A stretch of 64,000 nt of DNA from Demequina litorisediminis. Its GTDB lineage: Bacteria > Actinomycetota > Actinomycetes > Actinomycetales > Demequinaceae. Positions 1 to 10,166 of this stretch are shown piece after piece. The notes beneath the pieces are model-generated. The model saw only the letters and a list, made by a program, of their open reading frames with translations. It had not been told where the DNA came from and did no database searches. The stretch covers positions 1,240,001 through 1,304,000 of the forward strand of contig NZ_BSUN01000001.1 in NCBI RefSeq assembly GCF_030161615.1, in the 5' to 3' direction. The position numbers and the translations under genes were made by a program. The stretch's first letter is position 1, and every line of letters starts with the position of its first letter.

Positions 1-1007
1 GTGACGAAAGTGTCGAGCCGTGCGCCTGGCGACACCCAGTGAAGGTCCAGCGGCGCACCGGGGTCCAGGCGCATCGTGCTCGGGAAGGGCGGCACCGCGA
101 AGGCGTCCTCCACCACCGTGGGCCACCCGTCCTCCCAGACGATGCCCGCGAGGAACGTCTCACGGCCGTTCACGTGCCAGTGCGGGGTGCCGCCACGGGC
201 CCGTACTCCCAGGTAGACCATGGCCCACGAGCCATCGGGGCGCTCGACCAAGTCGGCGTGACCGGTGTTCTGGACGGGCAGCGACGTGGAGCGGTGAGTG
301 AGGAGTGGGTTGTGCGGCGCGCCGGCGAAGGGCCCACGCGGCGAGTCCGAGCGCGCCACGGCGACGGTGTGGCCGCGCTCGGTGCCGCCCTCGGCGATCA
401 CGAGGTACCAGTGCTCGCCTCGCCGAAACACGTGAGGGGCCTCGGGGTGCGCGAGTCCGGTGCCCGACCACAGGGGACGGGGCTCCTCCAGGACCGCTCC
501 GGTGGCGGGTTCGACCTCGGCCTGCATGATCGCCGACCGCCCCTCGTGCGTGCCGCTCCACGTGATGAGGCATCGCCCCTCGTCATCCCAAGCGATGTCG
601 GGGTCGATTCCGGTGAGCCCCTCGAGCCGCACGGGCGCCGACCACGGCCCCGCCGCATCGTCCGCGGTCACGAGCACCTGGCCGTCACCCATGCCGACCG
701 TGGTGGTGATCATCCAGAACCGGCCGTCGTGGTGACGCAGCGTGGGCGCGTAGACGCCGAGGCTCGGCGCGAACGCCCCCGCGGGAAACTGCTCGGCCCT
801 GCCCAGCGCGTGCCCCACCAGAGCCCAGGTCACCAGGTCGTCGCTGACCCACACGGGCACCGCGGGCGAGTACTCGAAGGATGAATGCGCCAGGTAGTAG
901 CGCTCCCCCACGCGGCAGATGCTGGGGTCCGGATGGAAGCCGGGGACCACCGGCCTGACGGCGGACGATGCGGTGGCGGGCATAGCGGCGGTGCTCGGCT
1001 CGGTCAC
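1..1007 (-). CDS. Glycoside hydrolase family 43 (beta-xylosidase/arabinofuranosidase type), 3' end outside window
   Basis: The first ~335 residues of a GH43 five-bladed propeller enzyme that would cleave xylosides or arabinosides; the gene runs off the left edge. The three GH43 carboxylates are in their usual settings: base Asp27 in GFHPDPSI, pKa-setting Asp135 in GIDPDIAWDD, and acid Glu189 in HPEAPHVF. No signal peptide precedes the domain, so a cytoplasmic enzyme acting on imported oligosaccharides is inferred. A GTG start at 1007 follows AGAGGAAA; an in-frame ATG lies eight codons later. The frame is open throughout. The exact substrate cannot be told from sequence alone. Confidence 0.88.
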   Translation of the reverse strand, partial: MTEPSTAAMPATASSAVRPVVPGFHPDPSICRVGERYYLAHSSFEYSPAVPVWVSDDLVTWALVGHALGRAEQFPAGAFAPSLGVYAPTLRHHDGRFWMITTTVGMGDGQVLVTADDAAGPWSAPVRLEGLTGIDPDIAWDDEGRCLITWSGTHEGRSAIMQAEVEPATGAVLEEPRPLWSGTGLAHPEAPHVFRRGEHWYLVIAEGGTERGHTVAVARSDSPRGPFAGAPHNPLLTHRSTSLPVQNTGHADLVERPDGSWAMVYLGVRARGGTPHWHVNGRETFLAGIVWEDGWPTVVEDAFAVPPFPSTMRLDPGAPLDLHWVSPGARLDTFV

Positions 1008-1107
1008 GGTTTCCTCTCGAGGTGGGGCCACGGCGGCGGTGCCTGGCTCGCATCGATGGTGTCACGGCATCGGCCGTTTGTCGATGCGCTTCGACGCGAG
1101 TCGAAAA

Positions 1108-1140
1108 GGGCCCGGCTCCCCCGCAGGAGGAACCGGGCCC
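1108..1140 (-). terminator. Intrinsic terminator of metE
   Basis: A GC-rich hairpin with arms GGGCCCGG and CCGGGCCC and an inner CTCC/GGAG pairing. Read leftward it is followed by TTTT. It lies 18 bp past the metE stop and before the GH43 start, so it ends metE transcription. Confidence 0.8.
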
Positions 1141-1157
1141 TGAGCGCGACGAGGCCG

Positions 1158-3488
1158 TTACGCGGAGCGCACCGCCTCGGTCGCGGCGAGCATGTGCTGA
1201 AGCGACGCGATGGTCTCGTCGTAGCCACGGGTCTTCAAGCCGCAGTCAGGGTTGACCCACAACTGCTTGCCCGGGACCGACGCCTTGGCCAGCGCGAGCA
1301 ACTCGGTGACCTCCTCGGTCGAGGGCACGCGGGGCGAGTGGATGTCCCACACGCCGGGGCCAATCTGCCGCTCGTAGCCGTGGTTCTTGATCGCCGGGAG
1401 GACCTCCATGCGCGAACGTGCCGCCTCGATCGAGGTGACGTCCGCATTGAGGCCATCGATGGCGTCGATGATTTCGCCGAACTCCGAGTAGCACAGGTGG
1501 GTGTGCAGGCGGGTGTCATCCTTGGCGCCCGACGTGGCGAGGCGGAAGGAGTTCACCGACCAGTCGAGGTACGCGGCCTGGTCGGCCTTTTTCAGCGGCA
1601 GCAGTTCGCGTAGTGCAGGCTCGTCCACCTGGATGATGCCGATGCCCGCGGCCTCCAGGTCGGCGATCTCCTCACGCAGGGCGAGCGCCACCTGGTTGGC
1701 TGTGACGCCGAGCGGCTGGTCGTCACGCACAAACGACCACGCGAGGATGGTGACCGGGCCGGTCAGCATGCCCTTCATCGGCTTCGCGGTCAGCGACTGG
1801 GCGTACTCGGCCCACCGCACCGTCATCGCCTCGGGCCGCGTCACGTCTCCCCACAGGATCGAGGGGCGCGTGCAGCGCGAACCGTAGGACTGGACCCAGC
1901 CATTGACGGTGACGTCGAAGCCGTCCAGCAGGCTCCGCGAAGTACTGCACCATGTCGTTGCGCTCGGCCTCACCGTGCACCAGCACGTCCAGGCCGAGGT
2001 CCTCCTGCAGCCTTCACCACGGAGGCGATCTCATCCTTCATCGCCTGCTCGTAGTCGGCGTCGGAGAGGTTGCCCTTGGCCCACGCGGCGCGCGCCTTGC
2101 GGATCTGCGGCGTCTGCGGGAAGGACCCGATGGTGGTGGTCGCGAGCTCGGGGAGGCCGTAGCGGGCATCTTGAGCCGCCGCCCGGATCGCATACGGCGC
2201 GCGGTGGAAGTCGGTAGGCGTGACGGCCGCGAGCGCATCGCGCACCTCGGCACGGTTCGTGCCAGGGTGAGCGGCACGGGCGGCGAGGGCGTCGCGGGCC
2301 GCGGCGAGCGCATCGGCCACCGCCTCTTCACCCTCGGCGCGAGCGGTCGCGAGCGTGACCACCTCGGCCACCTTCTCGTCGGCAAAGGCGAGCCACGAGA
2401 GCAGTTCCTCACCCAGGTGCTCCTCGCCCGCGAGGGTGTGGGGCACGTGGAAAAGCGACGTGGACGAGGACACGGCGACGGTGGCGCCGAGCGCGGCCAC
2501 GGCATCGGCCTTGCGCAGCGCGGCGTCGAGGTCGGTGCGCCAGATGTTGTGGCCATCCACGACGCCAGCGACCACCGTGACACCGGTGAGGTCGACGTCA
2601 CCGGGGATCGAACCACGGACCAGGTCGATGCCGATGGCGTCCACGCCGGCGTCCTTGAGGACGGGCAGCGCGTCGCCGAGCGAGTTGTACGGCGCGGCCA
2701 CGAACAGCGCGGGGCGCTCCGTGGCGGCGACGAGCGCCTCGTACGCCTTGGCGGCGTTGGCGAGAACCTCGACGCGGTCGGCGTCGATGTCTGCCACCAG
2801 CACGGGCTCATCGATCTGCACCCAGGTGGCGCCGGCGGCCTTGAAGGCGGCGAGCAGGCTCCACGTACACGGGCAGCAGGTCGTCGAGGCGGTCGATGGG
2901 GCGGTAGTCGTCCCCGGCCTCATCCGAAGCCTTGGCCAAGTACAGGAACGTCAGCGGGCCCGTGATGACGGGGCGCGTGAGGTAACCGGCGTTCTTGGCC
3001 TCCACGAACTCGTCCACCCAGCGGGTGCTGGACAGCGCGAACGCGGTCTCGGGACCAATCTCGGGAACCAGGTAGTGGTAGTTCGAGTCGAACCACTTGG
3101 TCATCTCGAGCGGGGCGTCGTCACCCTTGCCTCGCGCGATGGTGGAGTATCCGGCGAGGTCGACGGAGCCATCGGCGCCACGCAGGCCCGCGAAACGGGT
3201 GGGGATCGCGCCGAACGTCACCGCGGCGTCGAGCACGTGGTCGTAGAACGAGAAGTTCGACGGGATCGACGCGTTGTCCTTGGCCAGTCCGAGCGCTGCG
3301 AGGCGCTCAAGGTTGGCGGCGCGCAGGGCGGCGGCGGCGGACTCGAGGTCCTCGGCGGTCGTGGCGCCCTTCCAGAAGGACTCGATCGCCTTCTTGAGTT
3401 CACGCATTCGGCCGATGCGGGGGTAACCCAGGATGGTGCCGCCAGGGAAGGCGGTGGGAGCGGACGGAGCAACAGCACTATCTGACAT
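1158..3488 (-). CDS. metE: Cobalamin-independent methionine synthase
   Basis: MetE transfers the methyl group of 5-methyltetrahydrofolate-polyglutamate to homocysteine, the last step of methionine synthesis. The N-terminal half begins with [14 protein letters not shown], which binds folate. The C-terminal half has the zinc site: His and Cys in HTHLCYSEF and Cys in NPDCGL. About 775 residues, the family length. The ATG at 3488 is preceded by GAGGAA. The frame is interrupted near 1933, 2013 and 2859, each an extra base in AGCT (CAGGCTC, CAGCCTT, CAGGCTC); removing them restores an uninterrupted protein. metF lies close by but is a separate transcription unit. Confidence 0.95.
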
Positions 3489-3684
3489 GGGGAGATTCCT
3501 CATGGACTTGGTGCGCGGCGGGCTCGCCATTGCGCTTGGTCGACGCATCTTTGGCGCCGAGCGTGCACTTCCGACTCTACTGGATCGACACCACGCGGCT
3601 AGGGACTTTGGAATCACGCGACGGCCCGCGGGGTTGTGTAAGGCCAGGGACGGTGCGTCCGAGACTCGATGCGAGGATGGAGCC

Positions 3685-4110
3685 ATGGCAGAAGAGGTCA
3701 CCAAGAAGCAGGTCACGCTCACCCGCGAAGCGGAGGGCGTTTACGTCGCCCGCAACCCCGCCGGCGCCGAGTACCGGTTTGGCTACAACGTCGACGGTGC
3801 GCTCAGCGCCGTCGAGCTCCTCATGGTCGCGATCGCGGGCTGCTCCGCGACCGATCTCGACATGATGACGTCGCGCCGCGCGGAGCCCACGCGCTTTGAC
3901 GTGACCGCCACCGCGGACAAGGTGGGCGGCTCGACCCCAGCGATCCTGCGGGACATCGACGTGGCGTTCGACGTGGCGTTCCCCGAGGGACCCGACGGCG
4001 ACAAGGCACGCGCCCGAGTGGCCGCGGCCCTGAAGTCCGCCGAGGAGCGCACCTGCACCGTGTCACGCACCGTGGTGCACGGCGCGGACGTCACCCTGCG
4101 CGAGGTCTAG
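3685..4110 (+). CDS. OsmC family peroxiredoxin-like protein
   Basis: A 141-residue OsmC/Ohr-type protein that would reduce organic hydroperoxides or other electrophiles. The two conserved cysteines are present: one in AIAGCSATDL at the start of the central helix and one in EERTCTVSRT near the C-terminus. The frame is open further upstream, but the ATG at 3685 behind GAGGATGGA matches the start of the family fold. It is divergent from metE with a ~200-bp gap in which I see no riboswitch. A palindromic repeat begins 10 bp after the stop. Confidence 0.85.
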   Translation: MAEEVTKKQVTLTREAEGVYVARNPAGAEYRFGYNVDGALSAVELLMVAIAGCSATDLDMMTSRRAEPTRFDVTATADKVGGSTPAILRDIDVAFDVAFPEGPDGDKARARVAAALKSAEERTCTVSRTVVHGADVTLREV

Positions 4111-4119
4111 CCCGTCACT

Positions 4120-4187
4120 GCGCCCTGCGAGTCGTTCAGTGCACGGTTTCGCACGATTCCGGGCACCGAACGACTCGCAGGAGGCGC
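4120..4187. repeat. Dispersed palindromic repeat, copy 1
   Basis: One of five copies of an imperfect inverted repeat. Its outer arms are GCGCCCTGCGAGTCGTT and CGAACGACTCGCAGGAGGCGC, with a CGGTTTC core. It starts 10 bp after the osmC stop. No T-run follows, so a REP-like element fits better than a classic terminator. Confidence 0.75.
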
Positions 4188-4206
4188 TGCCCGCTACGGT
4201 GGCGCC

Positions 4207-4668
4207 ATGAGGCGGACGGCCGCGGTCGCGGCAACAGGTGCGGTGATGATCGGGGTCGCGGCGGCGGCGCTGACCTACCCCTGGGGTTCGACGGACGTCC
4301 CGCTGCCCGAGGCCACGGCGGAGCCGGTGGAGGTGGTCGCCTCCTACGTCGCCGCTCTCGACGCCCACGACTGCGACACCGCCGTCGCCCTGGCCGCGCC
4401 GAGCTTCGCGGAGACGGCCCGCGACTGGTGCCGGAAGGTGGCCGGCCTCGGGAACCTCGAGATCGGCGTGTCGCTCGACGAGGATCCCGCCTGGTCGGGG
4501 CTTTCGGCGGACACCGAGGTGGTCAGCGTGACCGTGGACTTCGACCTCGACTGGCGCCTGTTCCGCTCGGATGTGTCGATGCCCGAGGGAGCCACCACCT
4601 GGGGATACCGCCTCGCCCGCGCCTCCGTCGACGAGCCGTGGCGCATTGTCGACAACGGCGTGGGCTAG
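4207..4668 (+). CDS. Small secreted or membrane-anchored protein of unknown function
   Basis: A 153-residue protein. Residues 5-24 form a hydrophobic signal or anchor (AVAATGAVMIGVAAAALTYP). The exported part is acidic, starts with a helix ending HDCDTAVALAAPSF, and continues in beta strands, as in SnoaL/NTF2-like lipoprotein tails. Two cysteines, in HDCDT and DWCRK, could form a disulfide outside the cell. There is no lipobox cysteine. I do not recognise a family. It is convergent with metF, 59 bp away. Confidence 0.65.
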   Translation: MRRTAAVAATGAVMIGVAAAALTYPWGSTDVPLPEATAEPVEVVASYVAALDAHDCDTAVALAAPSFAETARDWCRKVAGLGNLEIGVSLDEDPAWSGLSADTEVVSVTVDFDLDWRLFRSDVSMPEGATTWGYRLARASVDEPWRIVDNGVG

Positions 4669-4727
4669 AAACCCCGGCGGGCGAGTGCTCGAGCCGTAGG
4701 CGCCGATCATGGGGCACTAGGCGCCAA

Positions 4728-5620
4728 CTAAGCGACGCGGCCACGCAGCGGGAGCCTGTCGACCAACTCCACCGCGGCATCGTGCCGGTTAAAGGTGATG
4801 ACATGGATGCCGGGCGCCCCGGCGTCCAGCAGGTCCTGCGCGAGGCGCGTGGCGTGCTGCACGCCTGTGGCGCGCGCCTCGTCATCCGTGGCCGCGGCAT
4901 CGAGTGCGGCGACCAGGACGTCGGGCGTCGGCACGTCGGTGATCTGCGACGCGCGCCGCGCTCGCTGGGCGGAGACGAGCGGCATCACCTCGGGAATGAT
5001 CGGCATCGTCACACCCTGCGCCCGTGCCTCCTCGACCAGTCCCGTGTAGTGGGCCACCTCGTAGAACACCTGGGTGATCGCGAAGTCGGCGCCCGCTTCT
5101 TGCTTGGCGCGCAGCACGTCGATGGCGGTCTGGCGGAACCGCTCCACCGCGTGCTGGGCGGGGAAGGCGGCCACGCCCACGCTGAGGCCGTCGATCCCGT
5201 GGGCCTGGGCGGTCTCGCGCAGGAACGCGACCAGATCCGAGGCGTACAGCAGGCCGTCGGGATGCGGACGCCAGTCGGCCTGGCCCTTGGGCGGGTCACC
5301 CCGCAGGGCCAGGAAGTCCTTCACCCCGTCCTCGAGGTAGCCCTCGATGACCGTGCGCAACTCGGCGCAGGACTGGTCAACACAGGTGAGGTGGGCGAGC
5401 GCCGGCACGCGGTGCTCGCGCGCCACGCGTTGCACCACGGAACGCGAGGCACCCTGAGTGGAACCCGAGGCGCCGTAGGTGATGGAGATGAAATCGGGCT
5501 GCGTTTCGACGATCGCGCGCATGGTGCGGCCCAACATCTCCTCGGCAGCGGAGCCTGCGAGGAGGAAGAGCCGAAGGCGAGCGTCGGCTCCGGGTCGCGA
5601 AGGCGTTCACGGATCGTCAT
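4728..5620 (-). CDS. metF: Methylenetetrahydrofolate reductase
   Basis: MTHFR reduces 5,10-methylene-THF to 5-methyl-THF with FAD, supplying the methyl donor for MetE. The family signatures are the FE(L/F)FPP strand at the N-terminus, DFISITYGASG, HLTCVDQ, FLALRGDPP and FAITQVFYE. Start ATG at 5620. The frame breaks near 5555-5580, inside the FELFPPR motif: a GAGCTC is read as GGCTC and a second AGCT as AGGCT. The restored protein is about 297 residues, the usual size. It is divergent from tag across 158 bp. Confidence 0.93.
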
Positions 5621-5778
5621 AGCGTCCGCCACGATATCCGCGTAAGGTCCCGGTTCGCCAGACCCGCGGTCAGGATCGGCAACCTCGCGCCGTCCCCAGG
5701 CCCTCCGTTGGTCACGCCGCTTCCCCACCACCGCACGGACATGGTGTCGATGTCACCGGGCCAGGCCACACTTGACCC

Positions 5779-6344
5779 ATGACCGCCACCACCGCCACAC
5801 CCCTGCGTTGCTTCGGCAATGGAGACCCGCTGTACGAGGCCTATCACGACCACGAGTGGGCGGTGCCGGTGCACGGCGACGCCGCGCTCCTGGAGCGCAT
5901 CGTGCTCGAGGGCGCGCAGTCCGGCCTCTCGTGGGTCACCATCCTGCGCAAGCGTGAGGGCTACCGCGCCGCCTTCGCGGGTTTTGAGCCCCACGCCGTC
6001 GCGGCGTTCGGCGAGGAGGACGTCGCGCGACTCATGGAGGACACCGGGATCGTCCGCAACCGCCGCAAGATCGAGTCCGCCATCGTCAACGCGCGAGCGG
6101 TGGTGGCGTTGCAGGACGCGGGAGAGAGCCTGGACACGCTCTTCTGGTCCTTTGCGCCGGAGGCTCCCCGGCCGTCCCGGCGACCTGGGGCGACGTCCCC
6201 GCGTCCACCCCCGAGTCAGTGGCTCTTGCCAAGGAACTCAAGCGCCGTGGCTTTGTGTTCGTGGGGCCCACCACCATGTACGCGGCCATGCAGGCCTGCG
6301 GTCTCGTCAACGATCACGTGGAGGGGTGCATCGTCCGCGCGTGA
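5779..6344 (+). CDS. tag: DNA-3-methyladenine glycosylase I
   Basis: Tag excises 3-methyladenine from alkylated DNA. The N-terminus has the family signature RCFGNGDPLYEAYHDHEW, with the first zinc-site residues, followed by GLSWVTILRKREGYR. The C-terminus reads FVFVGPTTMYAAMQACGLVNDH, the second half of the zinc/helix-hairpin-helix region. About 188 residues, typical. The frame changes near 6165-6175 in a run of Cs (GGCTCCCCGGCC); one missing C joins both halves. Convergent with the Nudix gene. Confidence 0.92.
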
Positions 6345-6388
6345 CCGCGCGGACCTGACCACGCGGGCCCCAAGCCAGGGCGGGCCGC

Positions 6389-6901
6389 TCAGCAGTAGGC
6401 GCGACGGTGCCGCGCGGTCGCGTCCTCGAGGAGCGCATCCACAATGCGTTTGTCGGCGGGCAGCCAGGCCACATCACGCCAGCCGCCCGGCTCCAGCACC
6501 CGCAACAGGTCGTGGTCCTCGAGCGGGCGAGGCTCCACGCGCGCGCCATCGGCGCCGGGCTTGATGGTCGCCCACCACACCCGCATCACGAGCCGCTCCA
6601 CATCGGCGTCGCCGGGGCGGAGCATCCACACCGGGGTGTCCCCGCACTGGTCCTCGATGCCGTGGGCCTCGTCGGGCCCCGGAACCTCGTCACCAATCTC
6701 GATCTCGACGCCCAGTTCCTCGCGCAACTCGCGCCGCAGGGCCTGCTCCGCGGTCTCGCCGCGCTCCACCTTGCCGCCGGGGAACTCCCACAGGCCAGCC
6801 AGAGCGCTCGGCGCAGTGCGCCGTGCCGCGAGCAGGGTGCGGGGAGTCTCGAGATCGTCGGTGATGGCCGCCGCGACCACGAGCCGGGTGCGTACTCCCA
6901 C
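6389..6901 (-). CDS. Nudix hydrolase (MutT-like)
   Basis: A 170-residue pyrophosphohydrolase. The full Nudix box is visible as [12 protein letters not shown] followed by [10 protein letters not shown] at about residues 41-63, with the metal-binding REXXEE glutamates. FPGG precedes it, as in MutT/8-oxo-dGTPases. A long loop ([17 protein letters not shown]) follows. GTG start. It begins 3 bp after the gcvH stop (TAG-ACC-GTG), so it is probably translated from the gcv message, although a role in glycine metabolism is not implied. The substrate is unknown; nucleotide-pool cleaning is the family default. Confidence 0.85.
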   Translation of the reverse strand: MGVRTRLVVAAAITDDLETPRTLLAARRTAPSALAGLWEFPGGKVERGETAEQALRRELREELGVEIEIGDEVPGPDEAHGIEDQCGDTPVWMLRPGDADVERLVMRVWWATIKPGADGARVEPRPLEDHDLLRVLEPGGWRDVAWLPADKRIVDALLEDATARHRRAYC

Positions 6902-6904
6902 GGT

Positions 6905-7290
6905 CTACTCGGTCTTCTCGCCGTACGCGTCGGCGTCCAAAAGGTCCTCGTTCGCCTCAGCAAGGCTCGACCTTGAAGATCCAGCCGTCACCATACGTGT
7001 CGCTGTTGACCAGGTCCGGGGCCGCCTCGAGCCGCCCGTTGACCTCCACCACCGTGCCGGTGACGGGCGAGTACAGGCTCACTCACGGCCTTGGTGGACT
7101 CGAGTTCGCCGCAGACGTCGCCGGCGCGGACCTCGTCGCCGACCGTCGGGGGCTCCACGTACACCACATCGCCGAGCGCCTCGGCGGCGTACTCGGTGAT
7201 ACCCACCGTGACCGTGGCACCGGGCGAGACGTCGCCGCGCACCCACTCGTGCTCCTCGGAGTAGAGCAGCCCGTCAGGAATCTCCGCCAT
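6905..7290 (-). CDS. gcvH: Glycine cleavage system H protein
   Basis: GcvH carries the lipoyl arm that shuttles the aminomethyl group between the P, T and L proteins. The lipoylated lysine sits in [15 protein letters not shown] at about residue 66. Start ATG at 7290. Two extra bases interrupt it: GAGCCTG near 7078 (after KAVSE) and GAGCCTT near 6963 (after FKVE). Restoring AGCT at both extends the protein to ...[19 protein letters not shown] and the TAG at 6905, giving 128 residues, the normal length. It lies 59 bp after gcvT and directly before the Nudix gene. Confidence 0.93.
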
Positions 7291-7349
7291 GATCCACCTC
7301 TCCCACGGCCTTCGCCGTCACTGTCACACCGGTTGGCGTCGGCCGAGCA

Positions 7350-8577
7350 CTAACCCTGCCGCTTGTAGAACGGTAGCGCGACCACCCGCATCGGCTCACG
7401 CCTCCCTCGTACATCCACCGCAAGCGCGGCGCCAGGCTCCGCAAAAGCAGGCGGCACGTAGGCCATCGCGATGGGCTTGCCGAGTGTGGGAGACGGCATG
7501 CCCGAGGTGACCACGCCCACCACGGTGCCGTCGGCATCGGTCACGTCGTAGCCGGCGCGCGGGGACCGTCGCCCCTCGCCCACGAGGCCCACGAGCACCC
7601 GCGACGGCGACTCTCCGGCCGCCGCGGCGAGCGCCTCGCGCCCCACGAACTCAGGCTCGCTCCACGGACACGGCACGCGGGTCCACCTGGTCGCTGATGC
7701 CCGCGCCTGGCTTGGCGGCACCGGGCTGGGTCGACGACAGCACGGTCGCGGGGCCGTCGAACGAGACGACGCGGCCAAGACCCACCTCAAACGGGGAGGT
7801 GCTGGCGCTCAGTTCCTGACCGTACAGGGGCATGCCGGCCTCCAGGCGAAGCGAGTCGCGCGCCGCGAGGCCGCACGGCACCAGGCCCGCGGCGACGCCG
7901 TGGGCGAGAGCGGAATGCCAGACGTCGCTGGCGACGTCCGCGCCCACAAACAGTTCGAAGCCGTCCTCGCCCGTGTAGCCGGTCCTGGCCACGAAGGCAT
8001 GGTGGCCGCCCTCCAGCAGGATGTTGGCCGCCGAGTAGTACTTGAGCGTGGCGGGCTCGGTCTCGCCGAGCGCACACATCGACGCCACGATGGCCGCCGA
8101 CGCGGGCCCCTGAACGGCGATCAGCGCAAGGGTCTCGGTCTCGTCCGTGACGATGGCGTCAAAGCCGGCGGCGGTGAAGCGCTCCTGGAGTTCGGCCGCA
8201 ACCGCCACCCGGTTGGAGGCGTTGGCCACCACCATGAAGTGGTCCCAATCGCGCCGGTACACGACCAGGTCGTCGAGGATGCCACCGCGCTCGTCGCACA
8301 GCATGGTGTACTTCGCGGCCCACAGGCGCATGCGGCTCATGTGGCCCACCAGCGCATAGTCCAGGGCCGCCGCCGCATCGGGGCCGGTGACCATGAGTTC
8401 GCCCATGTGGGACAGGTCGAACAGCCCGGCGGCGGTGCGGACGGCCGTGTGTTCGGCGACGTCGCCCGAGTAGCGCACCGGCATGTCCCAGCCTGCGAAC
8501 TCGGTCATGGTGGCGCCGAGCGCCAGGTGCTCCTCGTGGAGCGGGGAGCGCAGGGCGGGCGATGCGTGCGTGGTCAC
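7350..8577 (-). CDS. gcvT: Glycine cleavage system T protein (aminomethyltransferase)
   Basis: GcvT releases ammonia from the H-protein aminomethyl group and makes 5,10-methylene-THF. The N-terminus (FAGWDMPVRYSGD), LSHMGE and RTGYTGEDGFEL are the folate-site signatures. One frameshift near 7654 (CGAGCCTGAG for CGAGCTGAG) splits it into ...AVSVERA and EFVGREAL.... Between GLGRVVSFDGP and FVGREAL there is an extra segment of ~30 residues (ATVLSSTQPGAAKPGAGISD onward) not expected in the family. About 408 residues restored. gcvP lies 19 kb away. Confidence 0.93.
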
Positions 8578-8627
8578 GCCCTCAACCTACGCGATGGTGC
8601 CCGGCGGCTCCGCCATGCGCGGCGCGG

Positions 8628-9347
8628 TCAGGAGCCACTGACGAGCGTCACGGCCACGACGATCACGGCCGTGAGCAGCGCGGCGCCGGCGGCGGCGAGC
8701 ACCACGCCGATCACGAGTCGACCCCGACGCTCGCGGGCGCGGCGTGCGGCGACCTCGGTGGGGCTGAGCACGTGGGCCGCGGCGTCGGTGCTGGGGGCCG
8801 ATGCGGCCCCGAGCGGCGCAGGCGGCTCCACCTCGGGCGTGGCGCGGGGCGTGTAGATGTCGCCGACGTCGCCGAAGGCGCCCTGGCGAGGCGCCTCGCC
8901 CAGCGGGGCGCCCGGGGGCAGCGCGGCCTCCGAGGGGCGGCGTGGGCGTTGGGAGACCACACGGGTGCGGTCGTCGTTGTCCGGCGCGGGCGCCACGCTG
9001 CCGCGTGACGCGGACAGCACCGTGGCGTCGTCGTCCGCGACCGGAGGTGCCGGCACTGCGTTGCCCGCCGCCCGACGGCGGATCACCATCCTGGTCGCGT
9101 CGTCGAGGTCCTCAGGGCTGCGACGCGTGCTGAGGCGCGTCGCATCGTCCACCTCCTCGACAGGCGCGCGGCGAGTAGTCAGCCGGGTCGCGTCATCGAC
9201 GTCGTCCGCAGCGGTGCGGCGGCTTGCGAGCCGCGTCGCATCGTCGTCGGCGGACTCATCCTCGGGTACATCGGTGGAACGCACGTCACGGCGCATGCTC
9301 AGCCGCGTCGCGTCCTCGTCCGATGCACCGTCTGGCTCGGTGGTCAT
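8628..9347 (-). CDS. Membrane protein with seven DDATRLxxRR threonine repeats, probable kinase/FHA client
   Basis: A 239-residue protein of no family I recognise. Residues 11-134 hold seven near-repeats of (D/E)D(A/R)Tx(L/M/V)xxRR with threonines at 14, 38, 54, 70, 85, 109 and 128, spaced 15-24 apart. A Pro/Ala-rich stretch and a basic RRARERRGR turn lead to a single membrane helix at ~212-236. It is the last gene of the kinase/FHA/PP2C operon and overlaps the PP2C gene by ATGA. The FHA protein itself contains ADDRTVIATRR, the same motif. I infer that the threonines are phosphorylated by the operon kinase, bound by the FHA domain and cleared by PP2C. Confidence 0.7.
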   Translation of the reverse strand: MTTEPDGASDEDATRLSMRRDVRSTDVPEDESADDDATRLASRRTAADDVDDATRLTTRRAPVEEVDDATRLSTRRSPEDLDDATRMVIRRRAAGNAVPAPPVADDDATVLSASRGSVAPAPDNDDRTRVVSQRPRRPSEAALPPGAPLGEAPRQGAFGDVGDIYTPRATPEVEPPAPLGAASAPSTDAAAHVLSPTEVAARRARERRGRLVIGVVLAAAGAALLTAVIVVAVTLVSGS

Positions 9348-10166
9348 TCCGCACTCTCGCGGCGCTGGGAGACGTCGGTGGTGTCGTCGTCAAAGTCCAC
9401 GGGCCACATGGGCCACGGGTCCGGCAGGGCGTCGTCCGGCGTGGAGGTCGCGGCCGCGTGGGCGACCACCACCGTGACGTTGTCACCCGTGCCGTGACGC
9501 AGCGCGGCCTCGACGAGCCGCTCGGCGGCATCGGCATCGGTGTCCGCAAGCCCCGCGACGGAGCCGATGAGTTCCGACGGCACCACGCCCGTGAGGCCAT
9601 CGCTCGCGATGACGAGCCGAGACGAGGGCACCACGGGCACCAGCCAGGCATCGAACCCCTCGACACCGTCGCCGATGGCCCGCGTGATGATGTTCCTGTC
9701 GGGATGGTGAGCGGCCTGCTCTGCGGTGATCCGGCCCGCGTCGACCAACTGCTGCACATGCGAGTGGTCCACGGTGATCTGGTGCAGATGGGTGCCATCG
9801 AGCCTGATAGGTCCTGGAGTCGCCCACGTTGATGACCATCCACCAGGGCTGACCCTCATGCTCGACCGCGATGGCGCCCGTCAGCGTGGTGCCGGAATCG
9901 GCCCCCGCACGCTGACCCACCTCGATCACGCTCTGCTGCGCGGTGGCGACCGCGGAGGTCACATCCGCCGGCGTCACGCTGGAGCGCGTCGCGAGGTCGC
10001 GGAACGCCTCGATGGCGGCCGCGCTGGCGGCGGCACCGCCCACGTGTCCCCCCATGCCATCGGCGACGATGTGCACCGCGCCCGCGGACAGGTAGGCGTC
10101 CTCATTGCGTGCGCGCGGTCCGGTGTCCGTCGCGCCGGCACCGGAACTCCAGTGGGCAGCGCTCAT
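9344..10166 (-). CDS. PP2C-family serine/threonine protein phosphatase
   Basis: A metal-dependent phosphatase of ~273 residues, cytoplasmic. PP2C motifs in order: RNEDAYL, VADGMGGHVGG (metal-binding Asp), VINVGDSRTYQL, ASDGLTGVV and GTGDNVTVVVA. The PstP-like function would be to reverse phosphorylation by the kinase at the head of the operon. One extra base near 9808 (CAGGCTC) breaks the frame after SRTYQ. The start ATG overlaps the stop of the FHA gene, and its own stop overlaps the next start (both ATGA), so the three genes are translationally coupled. Confidence 0.92.

Noticed and set aside
3489-3684. Cobalamin or SAM riboswitch before metE
   Set aside because: The ~200-bp divergent gap shows no B12-box-like or SAM core sequence; control by a protein regulator is more likely.
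8990-9320. CRISPR-like spacing in the DNA of the DDATRL gene
   Set aside because: The repetition is at protein level with variable codons and spacing, inside a coding frame; no identical DNA repeats and no cas genes.
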